A stretch of DNA of 64,000 nucleotides from Varroa destructor (Eukaryota; Arthropoda; Arachnida; Mesostigmata; Varroidae): positions 48,730,486 through 48,794,485 of the forward strand of contig NW_019211456.1 in the NCBI RefSeq assembly GCF_002443255.2, read 5' to 3'. The notes beneath the pieces were generated by a model, which worked only from the letters and a program-made list of their open reading frames with translations, made no database searches and was not told the DNA's origin. Within the stretch, counting starts at the first letter, position 1, and every line of letters begins with the position of its first letter. The position numbers and the translations under genes were made by a program. Of the stretch, positions 42,301 to 53,500 are shown in pieces.

Positions 42301-44543
42301 GCTAGACAAAAGGGTCAGGTCAGCGAGTTGTTAAAGGCATTGCGTAATCTGTCATCTTCTGACTCACCCTTTCTTAGCCGCTTATCGAGTAGTAATTGTT
42401 AACCTCATCCTCGGATATTTGCTATTGTCGATAAGGTTAAGCATATGTTGCACCACTGATATCGGATGCAAAAACGAGCACAAGTCGTCCAACAGTTATT
42501 TGGGAAAGCCCGATCGTCTTTGTTGTTCAGGATATAGCATTTGCTAGTTCTTATCTGGTCAGCTACGACTCGTTCGTCTATAGGGCGCCGGCGTCCCGCT
42601 ATCGGCAACCCGTCATAGTGAAGAGCGTCAGCTATCAACGCTTGTCCACTGGGCGACGAATGCAAGGACCAAATATACTAGCAGGGATTTGAAATTCATT
42701 ACCACGAACGAGGGCTCGTTTTGACAATAGCCCCGATCGATTGCGCCTTGGGGGGGGTCTATTCGCGAACTAAGTTCAAGAAGTAACTTCACGACATACA
42801 AACTGCTACATGACAAGGTAGCATCTCGTCATATCCGTGTCTCTTGTGAGATGCCAATCTCAGCAAAGAGCACATGGAAAAGATAAAACGAAAATACGCA
42901 AATACGTCATTCATAGGGTGCAAGATATCTCAAAGTGTGAGATCAATCCTTGAAAGGATACTCGAGGTAAAGGAGTGAAGCGTTTTCGTTGATGCAAAAG
43001 TTAAGGGCCGATATTTACTTTCACTGTAAATCAGACGATTCATGAAAAAAGTGACTTAGGGAATATCATCCTAGTAAATATCTGATCGGGTAAAAAAATA
43101 CTGTTAATATTGAAAAAAGTCAAATCGTGTCCGTACCGAAGAGATTCTTTCTGCCATTACCATTTTGCAATACAATTACATTAGCAATACAAATAATTTA
43201 TAATTTGAATTAATTGCATTTAAGTTTTCAACTTAATTAATTCAATTAATGAAATTAATTCAATAGATTGGCAGATACGAACATTGCGGTGCACGGCCAC
43301 TTGAGCATGAGAACTGGAAATCATTCGGTTAGCTTAGGAGGAGGGTTTGATTGCATGACCTAGCAATTTTTTGCATGTCGTTACATGCACAAATAAAGAG
43401 TTCTATTTACAAAGCTCTTTGGCTTTCAAGATTTTCTGTCGACGAAAATGCTTGCAACTAACTAGGTTTCATCCGCTGGAAATTTCCTATAGCTTCGAAA
43501 ATATGCGACACTTTCCTCTCGTCGGTGTCTTGAGCGTATTATTGTGAACGATCGCAAATTTCAGGACCCGTTATGATATCAATCAATGTCCTTGCTTACT
43601 TCTGTTCCAAAAAGGAACAACTACTCGAGCTCTGCAAAGAGAGTTGACTGAAATGAAGTGCTTTATGACCAGGACCACCGTTGACTAGTGCCACAGACGA
43701 ATATACTCTACAAGCATTGCGTTTACGCTCAGGAACTAATGTATCGCGCTTCGCATGTGTTCCTAAAGTTCGTAGGCAGATTCGTTGCCATTAGACGATG
43801 GCGGTTTTGACGTGCCATTTTCAACCAAGCGCTTTGGAATTAACAGTAGACTTGTTACAAGTGAAATTGGTATCGGTACTTTATAGGCAAGCTCTTCGTT
43901 TTCTGAGCTTTACCGCTATCTCGGCGATTGACTGGTCAGTACGTATGGCATAGCTTTTGAGTCCTTCGATGCACAATAGCGTAAGTAGAATAATGTCTAC
44001 AGCTGCACACATTTGGTATCATGGTACTTTTAGACTGAATGCATCGTTCGCGCAATACGATCTGCGAAGAAAAAACTATTTTCATTTTTTGGGCTATTTG
44101 CATGACAGGATGAATCTCAGATCGATGAGAAGCTTTGTGTTTAGGCCACTGCATATATTAGTATTTATATGTAAAATAATGGTCGGTCAACTAGAATATT
44201 CTGTTCTGTTATATAATAGTTTTTTTTGAACGACTGCACTTAAAACAGTATGTATTAATTTGGTATGATTTTATGCCGTCTTATTTGCAAATGGCCACTA
44301 ATAGACGTGGATAATAAGCAGATTATTAGATAGGAAAATGTCCGCTATTATAAACAGAACGCAGCATAGGATGGAGTAAGTGATGCTGGGATGAAGTCTG
44401 CTGACATCACCATTGTCTCGACTAACGTATCACGAGTTATTCGCTTTCCTGTCGTATTACAATATACTACTCCATGCTTTCATGAAGTTGGCAGCCCAGG
44501 CTATTTAGCCAGCAGCCCTTGTGCTCGATTATGTTAATGTATG

Positions 44544-44584
<41 letters not shown>

Positions 44585-47500
44585 GAGATTGGATACGTAG
44601 TCCAGTGCTCCATTGCTATATTACTAGCCCCTTGATGATTCCTTTAGATTCCATGTAGGTTCATTTAAGGATGGCTCTTTGCGATTTTTAAATATCCGCG
44701 GGCTTAAAAGATCCGCCCTTCTTCGTATGATACGTCAAAGTGCTGACTTTGAAAAGAATATCGATTGAATTTACGATCTGCCGTCTGTACAAGGCAGTCG
44801 ATCGGTTCAGATCATTCGTTTTACTTTCATCGTCTGATTTAACCCAGACATTGGGCATTACATTTTTCCGTCTGCTCGATCGCTGCACATTTCGTGGTCG
44901 GAAGTGGCCGCCCGGATAATTAACTTCTTATTAGATGATCTATATATCTACATCTATCATGTTTACGATGATTTGATGATCAACTTTTTCACTATATTAA
45001 GAATGGAAGCGTCTCTGTAGAAGCCCATTGCCCAGCAGTGGGATAATCAGTTAAGTCGATATGATGATGCTATTTATTCGACTTACCCACATCTCGAAAG
45101 GAATTTTCACAGCCCTTTTTCGTTATAGCATACCCATATCAGCCTTCGACTGCCAGACAGCCAGCCGGATCGAGCAATAATAATCATACAGGCGACGAGC
45201 TACGTAACTTAAGCGTTGAAGTTCTTTTATTCGGCTGAAGACTGCTTGCGATGGATGTTGCTCTATTTGTAATCAGTCGAATTTAAACAAGAGAACAAAA
45301 ACGACGACTATATTAACTGCTGACCCATTGTCCACCACTAGTGGCATTCTGCCTGGACGCGCTCTTACGGGTAGTGCAACTGTGGCACCTTTCCTTTTTT
45401 TTTCTCGTTCTTCTATTTCTATTCACGTGTTTACGTTCTACGAAGACTGTCGGCTTCTGGTTTATCGGTCGCTACGTCTCTATGTCTAACTATGGCAAAC
45501 GGAAATGAAAGCCTTCAGTTAGTCGTCAATCAAAACGGCAGGCAGCAGCTGCAGCAGCAGCAGCAACAATAGCAATGGTAATAGCAACAGCAGAAACAAC
45601 AGCAGCAGCAGCAGCAGCAGCGGAAACACCAACAACAAACAACAAAGTGGACAAGTGAATTAACGAAACGCGTCATGTCGGTACGAAAACTATAATACCA
45701 TTTGCTGCTCTTGCTGCAAAGACGAATGGCAGCTACTGCTGGTTGTTCGCGACGGTGACGGTAACGGTGTCATTCCTGACGCCCGACAAAAAAGATCAGG
45801 CGGTCGCCATACGATCAGAGCAGATCGACGAGCAACATCGGAGCCGAGCAAAACAGCGAGTCGGCTCCGGAGCCATTTGCACATAAATGCCTCAACTGTT
45901 GTTCTCTGAACAAAAATTTCCGTTATCTTCGTATTTGTCGCTTTGTTATCACCTGATGATATCACCAGCAGCGTTCGCAGCATGACAAAACGACGAACAG
46001 ACGACGGAATGGGACCCCGATGAACTATGCTGTCAGAGTAGCAACGAAAATGTATATGAAATAAAAAAAATCCCGGCGAAACAGACAATCAATGACTAGT
46101 TAAAGAAAACTGCATTGGTAAGGTTAGCCATTGCGAAGGCCACAAGGGTAACAGGTCCGTTAAGGCCAATTAAGAGCACTGAGGTGCTAGCTGCAATCAT
46201 TTGGATCGCAAAATTCGTGGACATTCTGTAGTGATTGATTCACAGTTTAGTGCGATAGGAATTAAACTAATACTATATATTTATTCCGACAATAGAGAAG
46301 TAAAGGAGGATGCGACAACTACAGGGAAACATATGTATTTCAGATACACATGGTCCTTTTCCGCAATTCAATCATGAACGCGTTGAGAGTCCGAAAGCAC
46401 AAGATTAAACAATACTTAACAACAAGATTCGCTCATACAAGCCAATTAATAGGAATAAACAAATCGCCAATTGAGTCAACTATTCAAATTATATCCTGAC
46501 AAACGAGACAAATTATAAGTACGCTGATTATGTAGGTGATACGTTTATATCAGTGTGGTGGATTGAACCATGGATGGGTCTTACAAATTTTGATTTCCGG
46601 CAAGCAACTCAAATGAGCTATGTACCTGTACAGAGCGTTTGCATATTGGTACGTCTGTATCAACAGAAAGCATTGTAAAACCCATCTGCACTGACGGGTC
46701 GTAACGTATACTTACATTGGCCAAATACAAATTTCCCAAACGCTGTCTTGTATTGCATTTTTGGAATACGCGAGAATATTACCTATTAATTTCACTACCG
46801 CTAGATATTTTTTCCTCAAATTGGTTTTGTCAAGTTCTGTTTGCTTCTAGAAGTTTTATGTACCGATGAAGCGTTACTTCAATATCTATCAAAATATATA
46901 AAGCAAAGCCACTCTTAATATTAGCCGCTATGAGCTTGCTACTTGCTAATGTTTACTTTTTTAGCAAAACAATCTAGAAGCTCCGGTTAAATTATTACCT
47001 ATGTCAGGCTAAATGAATTACGTGGCATGGCATGCCAAAATCACTGATTTTTACTAGATACGACCGTTTCACTTAGCATCATACGCTTTGCGCACGATAC
47101 TCCCCATTCTACCCCTCATCTATCCCTCTCTTTCTCTCCCACTCGCTTTTTCTCGCGTTACTCTTCTTTCCAATAGAGCCTACGTTGACAGAAGCGAATT
47201 TCTCTTTAGGTCATCAACGTATTTGTTTCCGTGTAAGCGCCCTTTTGATTGACACGATAGCAGGGCAAGGCAAGCCTTCATTTGTGCAGGACGGTGTAGC
47301 GATCGTTTCAACCAAACCCCACAAGCCTTGTGCCGAAATGTGTGTCGGTTCGTGTCCATAGCCAACGCACGCCGGGAGACCGCTCAAGCCACCGCCTTGT
47401 CCCATCATTCCTTCACGTTGATTCGGATCTCCCTCTCTGTGCCATGTCAGTCTTGACTATGGTTTACGGAAAAAGTCTGCGAGAAAATGTCTGAAGACAC

Positions 47501-50500
47501 ATTATCTTTTCTTTAACAGAACAGAAACAACACCATACGCTGCTGCTGCTGATGCGCCATTGGACGCGCGCAGGGTATACGACATGGTGCCGTTACGCCT
47601 GTTATCGTCTGTTCCGCCAATGCCTTCACACCGATGTATTTAGAAGATGAGTGACAACACAAAGAGACGTGACAGCTGAAGTCAAGATGACACTGTGTCT
47701 TGACTAACTTCCTTTATCCAGAAGTTGTTGTATATTAGTGGACTTTAAATCACCCAGATAACGGAACTTAGTATCGATCAGGATTACACCAATACGAAAA
47801 GCAAACGAAGTTAGAGCCGTGCATGATGTGGCGCGTATGAATATTTAGTCCACAAATCTACTTGTCTTCTGCGTAAAACAGAAGAGCACTCTTCCTGGAA
47901 GATATCAGTCAACTCAATTGGTTATAGCTCTGTAGCTGGCCGCTGTTTCCGTCCACTCGGTCTGGCGATTCGTTGTAGCGACCAACAATGAATGGGGCTG
48001 TTGTGATGTCTTCGACAATTGGCGAAATGCGGCGCTAACTATTCTATCCGTTATCTTCCTGTACTCATTGCGTCCACCAGTTCCGACTCTTGAAATCTTC
48101 ACACATTCGCTTTACTCCGACCTTTTCTCAGCCATCATCATCGTTGACGTGCTATTTAGCGAGCCTTATCCTTCTGCCTTTCAAGCGAATGGCCCACAAC
48201 AACGACAGCCTCACCTCATAATTTCGAACTATTGGCTGATTCTGCCAAACTAGTGTTGTTGGTAGACTGTTAAAACTACGATGGTAGCCATCTTGCGTTT
48301 CGTGGCTGTCGTTTGTCGCCCGTAGTATTTATCGTCATCAAAATTTAGAAGAGTTTTATGTCGCGACGCTTGTTTTAAGCATGGATTATTTTCTGAGTCT
48401 GAGCATCGCAATAGATCTGCGCTGATTTTACTTCTATTGTCGTCAGCCGTGTTCCGTATTGCTGTTTTACAATCATACGCATAGGCTTTGTCCGTACAAG
48501 GTTGACAGCATTGATATTTCTGACGTAGGTTATTGAAGTCGATGGTTTCAGTCATGGAGAGACCCCTCTCACCTCTCACATAGCATGGCAAGGCAGTTGA
48601 TGCTGCATTACAAACTGTATAGTTCGTTTGTCAAGTAAAAGACGAATCAAGCAGCTTTATATAGAGCCGTTACACCAATAATGATACAAAAAGTAACGAC
48701 AATACTGATATTATTTCAGATAGAAGTTGGACGTCTACGTCGGATTGCTAGGATGATCTTATCATCATTATTATTACCACTGGATCGTTGCCGGATCAGG
48801 ATCATCATCGCCGAGTCAGGGAAAAATCTAGTCGATAGTTTATCAAGCCAGGTTCAAAGAGTAGCTGCGTCCAAAATCCTATGCACAAGCGCAAAACAAC
48901 TATAGCCTATAACCAAGCATTGGTGTTGTTTTACATATGCGTGTGTAGGTGTGTATTTGCGCCCAATGTACAGTCATTGTTTGACATCCTTACGATGTTG
49001 CGGGTTGCACTCGTGAGGATATCAAACAATAACTGACCGATTTCTCAAACGATCGATGTTTACGGCCGACGCGGAGGCTATTGACGTATTTTCGTCGCGC
49101 CGATGGGTCGAATCGATGGTCTGATTTGGGTGACGAACTGACTCGTTCCCTCTCCGTCGAACTATTTCGTATATCGTTGATTGTTAGCGGTTGTCGTCTT
49201 CGGCGCTTTTAGACAAATCCAATAGTAGTTGTTTTCCTGAAACTCAGCTGGCAGTGGCTAGCTAAGTCGACTAGTGCTCGTTCGCTACCCTCCGGGTATC
49301 GATGGAACGCTGTCTTGGAAAGTATCACTTTATTACACTACACTATGGAATCAGCAAATAACAAACCAACTTTCTAGGCGCGCTTTTTTCAGGGAGTTTC
49401 TCTATGGTTCCTGAAATATTCTTTGGTAACAGAGCTACAATATGTCATGGTCATTGTTGATGACTCGTATGGTCGCTGCAGTTCACTTCTATCTTGATTT
49501 TGTCACTGTTTTTATAAGGCCGCGGTGATGTTCGGTGTAGTAGCGGAACGTTAACGCGTGACACATCTTTTCAGCTCGTCACTGCTGTTGTGCCCCATAA
49601 ACGCGCTAACATGGCTTGGGCTTTTCCGCTTCGAATGATCGCGAAGGCTGCGCCCCCGATCTACCTAGAGAAAAATTGTTTAGTTGGAATTTATACCAGT
49701 TATATAAGGTCCATAGAACGTGCAAGTACACACCCCGCACATTCACACACATAGCGCATACACTCACATACAACCACAAAAAGTAGGACAGATGCTCAAT
49801 AATGGGTCATATTTAATTTGGGCATGCGCGTAGGGCTTTCGTCGCGGACGTTGACTGTACCAGTTCCGACCAGTTCTAATACTCCGAGGTGTTTAATGTC
49901 AATTTGCTTATTCTAAGCAATCGAAAATACACTGGATCAAACTGTGATTCCAGCCGTTCCAATTCTCGCACAGTTTAAAGCTTTTCTATAGCGTTCACGG
50001 TAAGCTCTTCGATTGTTTGCATATGGGCGTATCGGTGGTAATGGCAAAACACTACTCGGATCTGTTCCCATATCTATCATTCCTAAATCGCGTCGTAGTA
50101 ATTTATGAGTCGATTCTATTTGTAGTAACAGAGTTCATTGCAAACGAGGACACAACTCAAATTTTGCGCAAATTGTTTTTACAGCAGGTCACCTGTCCAG
50201 GTCTCATAAGGAATTTCTGCGCGCGCATATTGTATTAAATTTTTAGAATCAATGTTGAACGCCACGACTCGTCGAGCCATCATGACAGAGCGGCCTATAC
50301 CTAACGGGTATACGCTTGTCCGCCATTGGTATTAGAGAAAAGCCAGTTATTTCTCGAAAAAATGGCCAACTCGTCATGAGGAAAAACAATCCGCTGCTTT
50401 TGGGCGAAAGTAGTCTAATGTGCAGTCGGTGTTTATGTGACTGCGGGAAATTCGAGGAAGGTTTCAGAGGCGAACCGGAAAGTTCCCAATAGAGTTCACG

Positions 50501-53500
50501 TGCAGGAAGGGTTCAGAAGTTGATCGAAGCGACAGAAAATGCCGTTCTTGATAGACCCGAATTGGTGCCATTGAAACCAACGGCTATTTTGAGCGGAAAA
50601 TATCAAATGTCAGATGACTCGTCTAGAAAAGCAGTTCTTCTGGTTAGGCACTTGCATTTTTGGTGGTTATGGACTCGTCACAGCTCAAAATAAAATTTCT
50701 TAGAATTAAGCGACACTTGAATTTATACCTGCGATTACTAATAAGACGGTATTTACGCAAAAGAGCTTTAGAAGTGACTAGTTAATAGCTTAGGTGCCAT
50801 TTGAATAAAAATTATTGTTGCAAATGACACCGTTAGAAAACAAATAGAGGAAGCTCTAACATATACTATATGCACCTTCAACGTACATTTGTGGGAGTAC
50901 AGGATGCTTGAATTGTGGACCTAAATTCAGTGGCTCTTCTTGATCGCAGCTAAAATCGAATTGAAATCGCACAAACCTAAATATATCGAATGCGCCATCA
51001 TGCACTCAAAAACCATATAGTTGAGCTCCACACGTAATAGCTCTCTTGCAGATAGCTTCTTTCACTTTTCGTCCCTCGTCGTTACGTACTTCCTCTGCGT
51101 TTCCCCCTTTCTTCCTCACTCTGGCTCGCATAATTGTGTCTATTTGATTCCGTCAGGGCCCCGTGCCCGATCGCATTACGTCACGCATCTAGGAATCCGG
51201 CCATCAATCATGAGTCTTTAACAACTCTTAACTGTTGCTTTTATTACTGCTTTCATAAAAATAGTAGCGATGATAACTGTTTTTTGTTGTTTTCCGATCC
51301 AACTCTGCCCGTTGCTGGCTCGACTCGTGCGAGGCGTTCCCATAAAGCGTCGCTGTTTTTAATTGGATATATGTCTCACTTTAGTATCATTCTACCTCCG
51401 TGAGATAACGCACGCTATAGTTAGCAGTGAAAAGATTTATAAACGTAACGTGATAATTTCGAATAACGTAATAGTATACACCATGGTAATATTACGTTCG
51501 CCATTTATTTATATACTGAACTGTTATACGACAACGGCCCACATTGAAATTAACTAACACATGTTTAGTGCACAGATTTTCGTTGCACCACGATGCATCT
51601 CTGCTACTAATTCTATTGATTTTAATTACGCACGTTTGAACTTCAGCCTCCTAAGCAGTGTCGTACTCTAGGTTTGTTTTTATTTGTAATATTGTTTGCT
51701 AATATATTTTGGGAGGCTGTCATTGACGCTTCGGTGACTTCGATTACAGAGGCCTGCAGCTCTATGTTAATACTCAAAATATTTTCCACTTCTCGGCAAC
51801 TTCTTGCATCGAACCGGAAGCCGAATTTCCCACCATACTGCAGACTGATAATTCTGGGCATGCGAGATTTACTTCCTGCCAGTGGCGTTCGAAATTATGC
51901 TACGTTCTTTTTCGTTATTCTTGATCGTTGTGCTGTGAGGCTTTTGGCGGTATTCTCGGCTCTGACGGTGCCGTTCATCGGACGCCCCAGAGAGTTCAGT
52001 GACCGTATTCATACTATACGCCATGTTTCGATGTCAAGTATTTTTCAGCGTGGCGAGCAGCGATCGAAACAATAAGCAACAAAAATAGTTGTGAATCAAT
52101 GAATGTTTTACTTCGTGAGTAAAGCGGCAGAAGAAAAAAAATAACACACTGCAAAATAGATTCATTTATTATTGGTGTCACAACTACTCGAATAGCGATG
52201 GCGGCCGGAACAGCTAGCCACGAGACCTCTAATGGCTGAGCGTCATTCGGGGCATCGGATGGAGCGTTCGACCGCGTGTCCGATTTGCAATTATAAGATG
52301 TTTCATTACAGTATTGAGTCGTTTACGAGCCGATGGTGTGAATTTGTTCAGTGAATGATATTTATAGAATTAATGAGTTTTCTGCGTTTGCAGCGAGTGA
52401 CCTGTGTCGGCATTGTATTAAAATGACGAACGGATTCAATTTTGACTCCAACTCGGAGCGGGTAACCGCCGACGTACGAATTCTGGGCATATCAATCACA
52501 CGCCACCCTACGCAATGAGTCGTAGTTAACTCATACATGCGTTCATTCATTCGCGAGGTATCGGTTACCGCACGATCATTGATCGCAATAGATGACATAG
52601 TCAATCTGCTTGACTGATAGTTTTCGCAGAATAACGACGAGAAGAAGCATTCGAGCTTAAAAACAATATGAAACGTCAGAGCAATACTCAATGTCGAAAA
52701 ATCGCTGTTCGTATCGGGGCTACGTTTGGAAAATGGGTTCGAAACAGACGCGCAATGCGATAGTTTAACATGCGAAACTCAACACTCATGGCAGGCCAAA
52801 AATAATTTAACAAAAAAAGCAATGGTTATCAAAAATGAGTGCGCGATAGACAATAACTGTTGCTTCGGGCTAATTAGAACAAGACGACGCTTCTGTCTAT
52901 CAAATGCTTGTCAAAGCATTTAACTTGCTACTATGACGATCTCTACGCTACAGGTCTGCAGAACAGAAATCGGTGACGCGTTACCCTGTGTGTTTATACA
53001 GACAGAAGTTTATCTATAGGTTTTTTTCTTTTCGGTATGGGGGAAGTACAATAATTTCAGTAAGTTTGACGTTTTACTACTGAAATGTTGCAGCTTGGAC
53101 AGAAAGCGTTCAGCGATTTTCATTTTCTATGAAGCTAAACGGTCCCACAGGACCAGTGGCCAATAATATCAATCGGTAATTGATGCCATAGGTGCCATTA
53201 ATCTTATAATGAATGACAACGGTATTAACAATCCTAAAGATAATGATAATAATTGTAGATATTCGGCGGATGTAGAAACTATGTGATTGGTTTTACTTGG
53301 CAATGTCATTCAATGTTTTATTACTACGTCGTTCTCTACGATGAAGCGTGCGTCAACGACCAGCCTTTCTTTGATCTTCGTTATAGGTTGCGCGTCAAGG
53401 GTTCGAAAGGGCTCCTGTAAAACAGCCTGAAGTGCTCGCTTTCTCCAATAGTGTCACAGCGTTCTGCTTTTATTAGATCAACCATTAGCTTGCTATATAG

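Noticed and set aside
43195..43265. AT-rich palindromic stretch (AATTAATTCAATTAAT-like)
   Set aside because: The sequence is too low in complexity to separate from chance at this base composition.
45690..46088. 132-codon minus-strand frame next to the CAG/CAA tract
   Set aside because: It begins without a convincing start context and runs into repeat-flanking sequence with Gln codons. Nothing in the peptide is recognisable.
47180..47408. Possible exon after a pyrimidine-rich stretch (CTTTCCAATAG)
   Set aside because: The acceptor is attractive, but no phase-1 frame reaches a convincing donor and the peptide is not recognisable.
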